12,500 nt of DNA from Chrysomallon squamiferum (lineage: Eukaryota; Mollusca; Gastropoda; Neomphalida; Peltospiridae), in NCBI GenBank assembly GCA_012295275.1, contig CM022672.1, positions 3,271,443-3,283,942 on the forward strand, in the 5' to 3' direction. Positions 1 through 10,575 of the stretch are shown here, piece after piece. The translations under genes were made by a program, and so were the position numbers. How positions within the stretch are numbered: the stretch's first letter is position 1; each line of letters opens with the position of its first letter. The notes beneath the pieces were generated by a model that searched no databases, was not told the origin of the DNA, and saw only the letters and a list, made by a program, of their open reading frames with translations.

Positions 1-19
1 CCTGTTAGAAACCAAATAA

Positions 20-103
20 CAATAGTAGTAGTAATAGCAGTAATAATAATAATAATAATATCAGTAGCAGTAGTAGTAGTAGTAATGATGAGGAGGAGGA
101 GGA
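20..103. repeat. Imperfect TAG/TAA and GAG trinucleotide tract
   Basis: Interspersed TAG, TAA and CAG triplets run into a short GAG block near 88-103. This is a simple repeat with no coding support on either strand. Confidence 0.85.
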
Positions 104-158
104 GCATGATCAAACATATATTTACTCATGAGCATGCTTACGAACGAAGGTACGTACA

Positions 159-164
<6 letters not shown>

Positions 165-229
<65 letters not shown>
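165..229. repeat. (AT)n microsatellite
   Basis: About 32 uninterrupted AT dinucleotides. They are self-complementary and likely length-polymorphic. Confidence 0.97.
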
Positions 230-231
<2 letters not shown>

Positions 232-334
232 TTGTCTTAATACGAAGTAACTGTTAAATCATAAAACAATAAAATATATTAATGTTATTCATTTTCAGAT
301 GATTAGAATTTTAATAAATTTTATGTTACCGTGT

Positions 335-335
335 C

Positions 336-374
<39 letters not shown>

Positions 375-398
375 GTTAGTTAGTTAGTTAGTTAGTTA
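335..398. repeat. (TTTA)n followed by (TTAG)n microsatellite
   Basis: About ten TTTA units pass directly into six TTAG units, a compound tetranucleotide repeat. A single T-to-G change in the unit explains the switch. TTAG is a four-base unit, so this is not a telomeric array. Confidence 0.95.
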
Positions 399-666
399 TC
401 CTTTTTTAAATAAAAAAAAATTAATGTTAAACGTCAGATTATTAAATTAATAAATTTAATAAATATCCTTTCTAAAATTTTTAGTTTTCAAGTTCTGTAC
501 CAACCTACGCTGACAAATAAGGCGAGCCAAAGATGTAAACGTTTCATCGCAATGTTTTCAAAACTTTAAAATGTGTTGGCAACATTTGGTCAGCACTAGT
601 ATTTATACGGTACACCTGTAACATATTATCATGGTTTCACCCCGATCAACATCCTTATTTAATTTT

Positions 667-740
667 CCATTTTTTATTTTAATTTTAATTTTAATTTTTA
701 AATTTTTATTTTTATTTTTATTTTTATTTTTATTTTTATT
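667..740. repeat. (TTTTA)n-like pentanucleotide repeat
   Basis: TTTTAA units at the left change into regular TTTTTA/TTTTA units at the right, a diverged pentamer to hexamer microsatellite. Confidence 0.85.
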
Positions 741-1104
741 GTTTATTTCTGAGAGGTGGGGACAATTCCGTTAGTTTGCAGTAAAAATTCCTGGCAACGT
801 TTATGTCAGCCAGTAGTTGAAGATTTCTCTGTGGTCATCCACGCATATATTTAACGATTTTGAATGGGACAGGAATTTTAGCCACGGCCCATATTTCTAA
901 AAATTAGCATATCAGCAACGGTTATACTTTTGCATTACGATCAATTCAGAAATTCTATAAAACAAAATTAGAATCAACCTATAAACAGATATTTAATATC
1001 CATTTACGAGGCCAGGTTTATTCCTGTCAAAGAATTAATCATCAAACTGGTTTGAAATACTGACATGATTCACCTTTGATAAGTGACAAAACCTTTTCAC
1101 GAAA

Positions 1105-1125
1105 TTTTTTTTTTTTTTTTTTTTT
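1105..1125. repeat. Poly-T tract
   Basis: A run of about 21 T. It could be the tail of an old minus-strand retroposed copy, but no SINE or LINE body is recognisable beside it. Confidence 0.9.
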
Positions 1126-1392
1126 ATTACAATAGTTGCAACACGCTGATTTAATCTGCTATTGACCGAATCGCTTTACTGTGGCCAAGTCGTCCTGTTT
1201 CGGTTTCTAAGTGTCATTTAAATCTGAATAATTCAATAGTCCTTAATCGACCAGAACTTCACAGGCGAACGGTTGATTAGCCGAAATAGGAAATTCGTTC
1301 TGTTTAGTTTACTGTTGTTCCGCTTCCTCAATGTGTAAGTTACACGGTCTTAATTCCCCATATTGTTACAAATACCTCACACTTTTTCCACC

Positions 1393-1540
1393 ACTAATAC
1401 TACTGTCACTCAAGCTGACTCCACTAACTGTTGTTACCGCCACTGTTACTCCTACTGCTACTACTACAACTGCTAGCACTATCACAAACACCATTGCTAG
1501 TACTATTTGTGGTATTACTGTTGCTACTACTAGTACTAAT
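1393..1540. repeat. Degenerate ACT/GTT trinucleotide tract
   Basis: Irregular ACT, GTT and GCT triplets, an eroded trinucleotide repeat. The open frames on both strands here (poly-Thr on plus, poly-Val on minus) follow from the triplet periodicity and are not genes. Confidence 0.75.
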
Positions 1541-1671
1541 GTTATAAAAAAAATAAAAATAAAACTGCTATCACAGTTGTTATTCACATTCACTTACAAA
1601 CATATATACAAATATAACAGACATGTTTTGTATATAGAGGTATTATCAAGAAAAAAATGAATGAAAGAGGG

Positions 1672-2765
<1,094 letters not shown>

Positions 2766-2916
2766 AATGTTTTATTTATTTATTATATTATATTATATTA
2801 TATGTTTGTTTGTTTATTTGTTCATTATATTATATTATATTAATTGTTTGTGTGTTCGTTTGTTTGTTTATTTATTTATTTATTTATTTATTCATTTATT
2901 TATTTATTATTTTTTA
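2766..2916. repeat. Compound TTTA / ATATT / GTTT repeat, duplicated block
   Basis: A block of TTTA units, a TATAT-TATAT pentamer run and GTTT units occurs at 2766-2818 and again, altered, at 2819-2916. This suggests a local duplication of a compound microsatellite. The hydrophobic frame over it is spurious. Confidence 0.8.
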
Positions 2917-3245
2917 ATTAAATTATGCCAGACCATATTTTTCAGTACGTCTCACAATATTTATTTTGTTTTTATTGTTCAAAGACTCAGTAAATAAATC
3001 TTAATATATCTCACAGTTTGTTTGACGTGTAATCACTGTCCTTATTTAAGAAAACGCTGCGTCAGTATTCCAATAACACAACAAAACATGTACTCAGAGG
3101 ATATAATTAGACTGTTTGTCCGATATCTATCACCAAATTTGCTGATGTTGAACTTATATACTATTCAGACAATCAAACGTTCTAGAAATATTTTACGAAT
3201 GGGTGAACATTAAGACTACGCCACAGTAAATTACACTGATACAAG

Positions 3246-3931
3246 TGTCATGGGGCCCACACCATAAAACATCTTGGATGTTTTATTAAGGTTCAGTCTA
3301 GGGTAAAAAAAAGAGCTTTACCTAACAAAGAATATAAACGCTAAATAGACAGCAGTCTCTATACATCAGTAATTCTATCTATCCGCTAGGGAAATAAACA
3401 CAACACAAGTTAAGGGACAAGTTAATTATTTAATGTATAATATAAAGGTGACTTGATAATAATACATTATATAAACGATAAAACACTATTTAAATAATTT
3501 TGATTAATTATACGAGAAAAGGTCACACGGGTAACCAAGACAAAATAAGAATCCGAACGGAGGACAGATTAAAAAATTAAAACTGTATGTATATTAAACG
3601 TTAATGACACAGGTTAATTTCACATTACACCCATTCAAAATAAGAACAGACAGTTGCTTACCATACTCGTCTGTAAAGAGAATGTCATTCAAAAACACTG
3701 GTTCTACGCCTGCCTGGGCTCTAGTGTTGGCCTTGTCCTTCTCTCCTTAATTACCAAGTACCAGCTCTTTTAAAAGAACGCCATGGAGTTGGAAAATTGG
3801 CGGCAAGAATAAAAGCGCGGACGTAATAGAAATATAATTTTGTTACGCAATTTGAATTCGATGACATAATAATAAACAGGCGGACGTCGCAGAAAGATTT
3901 AAATTTGTGACGCAGTTTGAATTCCGTGACA
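3246..3931 (-). repeat. Ty3/Gypsy-type 3' long terminal repeat, minus orientation
   Basis: Read on the minus strand, the LTR begins TGTCACGG at 3931 and ends CATGACA at 3246, giving five-base inverted ends TGTCA/TGACA. A G-rich polypurine tract lies immediately before its start, and RT and gag remnants in the same orientation lie further upstream, which makes this the 3' LTR. It contains a tandem U3-like duplication at the start, a TTTAAAAG TATA-like motif near 3769-3776, and an AATAAA signal (3287-3282) near its end. The outer flank is ACAAG (3241-3245), one half of a possible target-site duplication. No partner 5' LTR is visible in the window. An ORF-like frame around 3660-3745 lies inside the LTR and lacks a start codon, so I do not call it a gene. 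Confidence 0.62.
3264..3286. other. Perfect hairpin at the LTR poly(A) signal
   Basis: ATAAAACATC (3264-3273) and GATGTTTTAT (3277-3286) are exact inverted copies around a three-base loop. On the element's minus-strand transcript, AATAAA at 3287-3282 lies at the 5' foot of the stem. An RNA structure near the retroelement poly(A) site is plausible. Confidence 0.75.
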
Positions 3932-3932
3932 T
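3817..3932. repeat. Diverged direct duplication in the LTR U3
   Basis: Unit 1 (3817-3867) and unit 2 (3880-3932) share GCGGACGT at one end and a TTTGAATTC-GTGACAT-like block at the other, with substitutions between. The period is about 63 bp. Tandem duplications in U3 are common LTR enhancer features. Confidence 0.8.
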
Positions 3933-3942
3933 GCCCCTTCAC
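3932..3942 (-). other. Polypurine tract of the Gypsy element
   Basis: The minus-strand sequence GTGAAGGGGCA directly precedes the LTR start TGTCACGG. This is where a polypurine primer for plus-strand DNA synthesis is expected. Confidence 0.55.
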
Positions 3943-4008
3943 AAATTTAGTAAAATTATCATGTCTAAGGTATGGAACTTTTCTGGAATCACATAATATA
4001 AAAACCAC

Positions 4009-4009
<1 letters not shown>

Positions 4010-4060
<51 letters not shown>
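4010..4060. repeat. (TAA)n microsatellite
   Basis: About 17 TAA triplets inside the retroelement remnant, between the polypurine tract and the RT remnant. The poly-Ile frame on the minus strand is spurious. Confidence 0.97.
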
Positions 4061-4061
<1 letters not shown>

Positions 4062-4159
4062 GAACAATTGTATGTAATACATATGAAATTTTTTGTCAGA
4101 CAATACATAAAAGAGTAACATTATCAATGTCTTAGCTTCAGTAAGATAGTATTTATTAT

Positions 4160-4740
4160 TTTTCATGGTTCATTAATGTTCCATGATATAGCACGAAACT
4201 GGTACAATCAATCAGATGTTACAATAGCTAAAATCTGTATTAGCTCCGTCAGTCAAAGGAATCTGGAGATATTCCTTTTTAACAAATTCAGCTTGGTGAT
4301 GTGTTTGACATTTCTGATGCTGTCGATGCAGTCGTCTAGTCTTGGCAAATGGTAGGAATCTACTTTAAATCAGCAGAATAATTTTTGCTCAAATCGGCAC
4401 ATAATCATTGGCTTACATCTGGCTTTGGAACCAAGATACGTGGACCTGACCACTCACTTCGTGACGGTTCAGTGATGCTATGCTCAAGCACGTACTCAAT
4501 CTCTGACTTCATTATGGCCCTTTTATGTGGATTCACCCTCTCGGCATGTTGTTTTATTTCCAGATCTTGGGTGATGACGTCAGTCATACTCGGTGCGCTA
4601 GGGAACAAAATTCAGGGAATTCAATAATCATTTTTTTTCATTACCTTCTGTCTCTTACTTGAGAGGTGATGTAATTTCTGGTCCAAGTTAGAAAGAATTT
4701 CACTGTTAGCAGCCGAATATCGGACTTTTCACCTGGTTGA
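4160..4740 (-). pseudogene. Degraded Ty3/Gypsy pol (reverse transcriptase) remnant
   Basis: Translation of the minus strand gives a recognisable Gypsy RT N-terminal region. A lead-in reading FPSAPSMTDVITQDLEI (about 4608-4558) precedes an EYVLEHSITEPSRSEWSGP block and then ILVPKPD (about 4436-4416), matching the family's conserved 'LLE.G.IEPS.SPW.SP..LVPKPDGS' region. Further on come LPRLDDCID and HITKLNLLK (about 4347-4270), which correspond to the family's 'LPR.DD.ID' and 'KLDL..GY' blocks. The frame is broken by stops near 4404 and 4362 and by a slip at an A-run near 4275. The catalytic YxDD box, RNase H and integrase are not present. It is a dead copy, and its domain order agrees with the LTR and the gag remnant. 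Confidence 0.85.
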
Positions 4741-4818
4741 TGAACAGATATTATCTCTTTTTTTCTGGGATTAACAGTTTGAAACAACATGGTTATTTGT
4801 TTTGCGTAACGAACAGCG

Positions 4819-6420
<1,602 letters not shown>

Positions 6421-6890
6421 AATTTGATACACTAACATTTGGTGTAAATAAAATAGTTCAAAAATAAAATGTTCAAAAACAATCAAAGGGTATGTGGTGT
6501 CTTGTTCTGACAAACAAAAGTGAAATAAAAATATTGGATACATAAATTAAAACAGTGAAGTTTAAGAAATAAGAACATTAATTTATGTTTATTATAGTTC
6601 ATTATATAAAATGAACAAAATAAAGAAAGAAAATATCCATCTTGGTTAAAATAATAAAACAGATCTATTTATAATAATAATCAAATGATATTGAACAAAA
6701 AAAAAAACTTATTAAAAGAGAATTACATCATAAAATTAATAAATGCATAATTTGATACATTAACAGTAGAATGTGGTATAAGTTAAACAGTTCGAAAAAA
6801 AAATAAAAAATAAAAATAAAGCCCTTCAAAAACAGGTACATGTGCTGCCTTGGCTTAAAAAATAAAAATGAAAATATATCCATGTTCTAA
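6421..6890. repeat. Diverged direct duplication (copies about 6421-6545 and 6749-6890)
   Basis: Both copies run AATTTGATACA-TAACA, then GTNTAA, an AGTTC-AAAA run, TTCAAAAACA, and a GTGNTGNCTTG block, with indels shifting the offset from about 328 to 353 bp. An upstream TCAAATGAT pair (6313 and 6681) may extend it. It is an old segmental duplication or two copies of an unknown interspersed repeat. Confidence 0.6.
6588..6593 (-). promoter_or_regulatory. Candidate poly(A) signal AATAAA for the secreted-protein gene
   Basis: This is the first AATAAA I find on the minus strand downstream of the stop codon at 7118. It implies a 3' UTR of roughly 530 bases. The local base composition makes chance occurrence likely, so support is modest. 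Confidence 0.35.
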
Positions 6891-6904
6891 ATGCGTAAGT
6901 TAGC

Positions 6905-6985
6905 TTTCATAACAATAACAATAATAACAATAATAATAATAATAACAATAATAATAATAATAGTAATAATAATAATAATAATAAT
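6905..6985. repeat. (TAA)n / (CAA) trinucleotide repeat
   Basis: An interrupted TAA/CAA array. On the transcript of the minus-strand gene it would form an AU-rich UUA tract in the 3' UTR. The poly-Tyr frame over it is spurious. Confidence 0.93.
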
Positions 6986-7117
6986 TTAGAGTTGACAACG
7001 TGTAAAAACTGTAATCGCCATCATATTTACAATGATTATGGTTATAATTATGACTGTCATTATGATGATCATTAAAGTCAACATCTTCAGCTCTCGATGC
7101 AAATGTTACTGAAATGT

Positions 7118-7696
7118 TCACTTTTGTTTGCTTTTCTTTTCGGGATTCTTCTCTTTTCGTGTTCTCGATTTGTTTTTAAGTCGTTTGTTTTTATTTTGTC
7201 TTTTATGCCCTTTATTTCCTTTCCTCTCTTTTTTACCTTTTCGCTTTCCTTTAGAGTTCTTCTTCCTTCTTCTTCGTCTTTTTTCTTTCTTGTCGTCTTC
7301 GCTGTTTATTTTGTTTTTACGATTTTTCCTCTTTTTTCTCAAACCGTTCCACACTGTACACTTGTCTTCGGTTTTGTTCAGACACTGTAAGAACCGAAGC
7401 AGGTTTTCTAACACGAGCTTTGTAATGGCGATCCCGTAATTTGACCTACGTCTGGCGTCAAGGTTTGGCGGGAAAGGAACAGACACCATCTTCGAGTACT
7501 CTCGCGCTTGTAACGAACTGTTCTCCTTCAGAAGCCACTGGTAGAGATCTAATTCCACCTTTCTGTACGTGGGACTTGGTTTGTGTGTAATCTGCTTTTC
7601 TTTTATACTTTTCTTTTCCATTTCTATGACCCAGCGTATGTACTCCAGATACAGCATAGCGCCAAGTACACGCGTGTTGAGTCCAGTTTTCTTTGC
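7118..7696 (-). CDS. Exon 4 of the secreted helical protein, with stop codon
   Basis: The acceptor TTGTTCTGCAG ends at 7697 and the exon opens with AKKTGLNTRVLG in phase 0. It codes 192 residues to the stop at 7118. It holds helix candidates LYLEYIRWVIEMEKKS, VELDLYQWLLKENSS and ITKLVLENLLRFLQCLNK, the pair C214/C222, and the long Lys/Arg-rich C-terminus. This is the longest non-repeat reading frame of the window. The plus-strand frames over it are Phe/Leu-rich shadows of the Lys codons. Confidence 0.78.
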   Translation of the reverse strand, partial: AKKTGLNTRVLGAMLYLEYIRWVIEMEKKSIKEKQITHKPSPTYRKVELDLYQWLLKENSSLQAREYSKMVSVPFPPNLDARRRSNYGIAITKLVLENLLRFLQCLNKTEDKCTVWNGLRKKRKNRKNKINSEDDKKEKRRRRRKKNSKGKRKGKKERKGNKGHKRQNKNKRLKNKSRTRKEKNPEKKSKQK

Positions 7697-8843
7697 CTGC
7701 AGAACAATTACATTACTTTAAATAAAGCGAGAGACAGCATTGTTCTACGTATTAGATAAAACTAGATATATCAGTATTCTACATGTTAATTATAGTTCAG
7801 TATATGACGTGTTGCTTGACGTAAAAGCTGTTCAGTATTGTCTAGTGCTAGTTTTAACATTAAAACTAAATTATTTAAATATTTCAAACTCTTCTTACTT
7901 TTTTCGGCCATGGTTTGCGAGCAGTTTTGTCTCTTCGTAATTTTCCAGTCTGTCCCGGCAGAGCGCGCTCTTCTCTTTCGCTCTGAAATAATATTTGACA
8001 AATACATATATTAATGTATGTATATGTGCATCCAAACAAACATAAATTTACATGAACACACACACATACACATACCCCCCACACACACACACACAGACAC
8101 ACATATGCATATATAGAGACATACATCCACATATACCATCAAAATAACACTAAAATTGAAAAGTGAAATAAAATTTAAATCTTACAAAAGACGTCAGAAA
8201 TCGAGAAAGACGAAATTGTATAGAATTTGTAAACAGCTGAAAATCTGTTTGGTTCGTTGATCTTTCATTTCTGGCTACTTTTGATGAAGACGCTTTTATC
8301 CCTGTTTCGAGCACTTTTTTAACACTAAGTCTTTTTCTTGTCCATCGATCATCATTTTGTGCCGAAATTCCCAACACAACTGTTAAAAAATATAGAGAGA
8401 GCCATTACATTACATTCAGTATTAATTATTATCAGTCTACAACGTTCACTGACGTATATTTATAATATTACATACGTTAAAAAAGATGATAATAATGAAA
8501 AAAAAAATTAATTGTGAAAAATGATGACAAATTCAGTACGAAGTTCAGTTCCTTTGGTCAAAATATATAGATGTGTTATTATAATATACATTAATTATCA
8601 GCAATCACTAACACACACAGATCTAATGCTTCTTCACCAGTTTACTTCAAAGAAAAACAGCAGATGACTTTACTATATTGTTTAGTTTAATCAATGTAAC
8701 TAAATTCCTTTAAATTATATTAGAGTAAAAAACAGATCAAAAGACTGAGAAGCAGATATCTGAACTGTAGATAAAATGTACCTCAGAGATTAAAAACAGA
8801 GGATTAATAGTACTAATCCCTGGAGAACACGTACTTTAGAAAG

Positions 8844-8893
<50 letters not shown>

Positions 8894-9677
8894 CAAATGT
8901 ACACACACACACATTTATATATATATATACGGTTTTAGTTAGTTACAGTTTCAATATGTCCATGTTAAAATACATGTATTTTTTAAAAAGCTGTAAACAA
9001 AAGAATAGTTAGCGGGTTTTTTAACTTATAGATATATACATACATATATAATATCAGATAAGTGCACATACATACATACATACATAATATATATATATAT
9101 ATATATTAGTAACATAAAAATGTAAGATTTCAAAATAGTGCGAATATTTTCAATCAAAAAACAACAACAAAAAAACACACACAAAGAAAAGCAAAGCAAA
9201 ACAAAAGAAAACAAAAGAAAGATGAAGGAACCCGGCCCATAAAACTACTATTACTGTGAACAGGTTAATCAGCTGTGTGTTAATTTTTAACATGTAAACA
9301 TTCACAGACAACGTACCAGGAGATCTGTCAATGAAGCTTGTCTTATAATCACTATCTCCCGTGAAAATAACTGATACTGAAATAATTTTACATATAACAT
9401 GCAGGTTGAAATAATATTACATGTTAAGAGCAAAACTGAAATCACTTATGTGTAACATACAGATGAAATAATTTTACATACAACAAGAATACTGAAATAG
9501 TTTGTAAGTAATATCCCAGACTGGAATAATTTTATGTTCAACAAACAAATTTAATTACTACTGCTACGACTACTACTACTACTGCTACTACTACTAATAA
9601 TAATAGGAGTAGAAGCAGTAAACGTAATAGTAATAGCCTTAATTATTTACATAGAAACAACCATACATACGATCCAT

Positions 9678-9714
<37 letters not shown>

Positions 9715-10004
9715 TACATACATACATACACACATACATACACACATACATACATACATACATACATACATACATACATACATTATATATTATGATTTTT
9801 GAATTAATATTACTTCAGGTATAAACTATCAGCTATAATTATATTAATTACATGATATATTAACATTTCATATCTGCGATATATATATATATAAGCAAAT
9901 AAAATAAAATAATTAATTAAAATTAAATGTCACATATAAAAAAATATAATGAAAATGATCGCCTTGTTAACAATGAGTGATAAAAATATTTTAAATATAA
10001 TGTT

Positions 10005-10044
<40 letters not shown>

Positions 10045-10165
10045 GTAATAACTAAATAAATAAATAAAATGGACTGGAACAAACAAAATAAAATTAAATT
10101 AAATTTAAAAACTTACCGAAAAATAAATAAATATAAAGAACTGGTTTAATGCACGACAGAGTCAT
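7118..10165 (-). CDS. Secreted helical, basic-tailed protein; candidate cytokine-like factor (four exons)
   Basis: Joining 10165-10117, 8379-8186, 7982-7899 and 7696-7118 on the minus strand gives a 301-residue protein. All three introns have GTAAGT or GTAAGA donors and CAG acceptors, and the phases match at each junction (1, 0, 0). Residues 1-23 (MTLSCIKPVLYIYLFF then VVLGISA) are a typical signal peptide with likely cleavage after Ala23, so the product should be secreted. The mature part has amphipathic helix candidates at about 62-80, 117-141, 154-180 and 196-217. Sequons are NQT (59), NSS (168) and NKT (216). The only mature cysteines are C214 and C222. Residues 229-301 are a Lys/Arg tail (42 of 73), including five Arg at 249-253. 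I do not recognise a family. Four helices, secretion and intron phases suggest a class I/II helical cytokine or another secreted growth factor, by inference only. Alternatively it is a lineage-restricted basic secreted protein. Confidence 0.72.
7899..7982 (-). CDS. Exon 3 of the secreted helical protein
   Basis: An 84-nt, 28-codon exon in phase 0 at both ends, between acceptor TATTTCAG (ending 7983) and donor A|GTAAGA (7898). It encodes a charged linker, from SEREERALPGQ to RKPWPKK, likely a loop between helices. Only this frame is phase-compatible with exons 2 and 4. Confidence 0.66.
8058..8104. repeat. (CA)n-rich microsatellite in intron 2
   Basis: Interrupted CA dinucleotides with a C6 run near 8075-8081, within the 203-bp intron 8185-7983. 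The Cys-Val-rich minus-strand frame here is spurious. Confidence 0.9.
8186..8379 (-). CDS. Exon 2 of the secreted helical protein
   Basis: The acceptor TTTTTTAACAG ends at 8380 and the donor T|GTAAGA begins at 8185. The exon is 194 nt, phase 1 to 0. It completes the signal peptide (VLGISA), then encodes a polar RKR-containing segment, the sequon NQT and the first helix candidate (DFQLFTNSIQFRLSRFLTSF). Reading past the donor only adds a low-complexity Phe-rich stretch, which supports splicing there. Confidence 0.7.
8847..8890. repeat. (TA)n microsatellite
   Basis: About 22 TA units, followed by a CA run near 8901-8912 and a shorter TA run at 8917-8930. Confidence 0.95.
9066..9106. repeat. 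(CATA)n plus (TA)n repeat
   Basis: Five CATA units grade into about ten TA units, a compound microsatellite in intron 1. Confidence 0.9.
9377..9547. repeat. About 29-bp degenerate minisatellite, six units
   Basis: Units begin CTGAAATAATTTTACAT-like at 9377, 9406, 9436, 9463, 9492 and 9521, with spacings of 29, 30, 27, 29 and 29 bp. Each carries a GAAATA-ATTTTA core followed by an AACA-type end. The units have diverged, so the array is old. Confidence 0.78.
9557..9630. repeat. ACT/TAA/TAG trinucleotide tract
   Basis: An irregular ACT and GCT block passes into TAA and TAG triplets. It is a simple repeat in intron 1. Confidence 0.8.
9671..9783. repeat. (CATA)n / (CA)n compound microsatellite
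   Basis: CATA tetranucleotides alternate with CA blocks over about 110 bp. Confidence 0.96.
10006..10040. repeat. Poly-T tract (T35)
   Basis: An uninterrupted T35, equal to poly-A on the gene strand. It could be the tail of an inserted retroposon, but no body is identified. Confidence 0.95.
10117..10165 (-). CDS. Exon 1 (signal peptide) of the secreted helical protein
   Basis: The ATG is at 10165 with A at -3, and no in-frame ATG occurs in the short leader. Sixteen codons give MTLSCIKPVLYIYLFF. One base then remains before the donor G|GTAAGT at 10116, so the exon ends in phase 1. This short signal-peptide exon is too small for ordinary ORF finding. Confidence 0.72.
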
Positions 10166-10232
10166 CTTACAATAACCTGCTTGCTGTACGTAAAGACTAC
10201 TTTTGTAAATAATGAAACTATACTTAATGCTT

Positions 10233-10240
10233 CTTTTATA
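10233..10240 (-). promoter_or_regulatory. TATA box (TATAAAAG) of the secreted helical protein gene
   Basis: A canonical TATAAAAG on the minus strand, about 68 bp upstream of the ATG at 10165. Transcription would start near 10205-10212, giving a short leader of about 40-50 nt. A second AT-rich match, TATATAAAA, lies at 10347-10339. Confidence 0.55.
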
Positions 10241-10259
10241 CGCATCATTTGACTGATGA

Positions 10260-10281
10260 AGAATTTCCCTTGAAATCGAAA
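10260..10281. promoter_or_regulatory. ISRE-like element next to an NF-kappaB-like site
   Basis: GAAATCGAAA (10272-10281, plus strand) fits the IRF-binding ISRE core GAAANNGAAA exactly. Two bases away, GGGAAATTCT (minus strand, 10269-10260) matches the kappaB consensus at nine of ten positions. Both sit 20-41 bp upstream of the TATA box. The placement resembles cytokine promoters. Binding is untested, and A-rich sequence raises the chance level. Confidence 0.4.
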
Positions 10282-10575
10282 ATGTTCCTTAATGTCTGTT
10301 ACTTATTCCTTTTCTTGTATCGTAGCGTAATGACAGTATTTTATATACTTTTGGGCTGTCACTGTACAAATCCGGGATTTCTTATTAACTGATTATACAG
10401 GTCTTGTGTAATTTACTGCATTTTATCGTATATTTTTTTTTACGATTATTCATTTTAATGATTAAACAAAAATAATTTCAAAATCTGCATAGTCAAAAAA
10501 AACAAAAAAACAACAACAACAAAACCCCCCCACAAAAAAAACCCCCGATAAGATGAAGGTATGTTCGCGTCTTAC

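Larger units (their letters stand above)
230..1392. other. AT-rich non-coding stretch
   Basis: I see no supported exon, tRNA or conserved motif here. The stretch contains the separately listed TTTA/TTAG, TTTTA and poly-T tracts. Stop codons are frequent in all frames. Confidence 0.6.
8380..10116 (-). other. Intron 1 of the secreted helical protein, repeat-rich
   Basis: A 1737-bp intron between the signal-peptide exon and exon 2. It contains TA and CATA arrays, a 29-bp minisatellite and a T35 tract, but no further exon I can support on either strand. The short minus-strand frame at 9026-9214 covers low-complexity sequence only. Confidence 0.65.

Noticed and set aside
372-398. TTAG repeats as telomere-like sequence
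   Set aside because: The unit is four bases and continues a TTTA array. It is neither TTAGG nor TTAGGG.
576-822. Similar GGCAACNTTT-GTCAGC segments at about 576-600 and 793-815
   Set aside because: The match is short, and the flanks do not align well enough to claim a repeat family.
1331-1660. 109-codon plus-strand frame starting MCKLHGLNS
   Set aside because: Most of it lies on a degenerate ACT/GTT repeat, and the rest has no recognisable domain or splice context.
3022-3213. 63-codon plus-strand frame starting MTCNHCPYL
   Set aside because: It is short, has no recognised domain, splice context or promoter, and lies just outside the LTR in AT-rich sequence.
3660-3745. Exon-like frame containing NTRAQAGVEPVF followed by a GTAAGC donor
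   Set aside because: It lies inside the LTR, has no start codon and is preceded by a stop. The LTR explains the sequence better.
7097-7439. Plus-strand Phe/Ser-rich open frames over exon 4
   Set aside because: They are antisense shadows of the Lys/Arg codons in the spliced minus-strand gene.
7118-10165. Identification of the spliced gene as an FGF, IL-17, neurotrophin or insulin-like factor
   Set aside because: The cysteine patterns of IL-17, neurotrophin and insulin families are absent, and no FGF core motif is visible. Only a general helical-cytokine resemblance remains.
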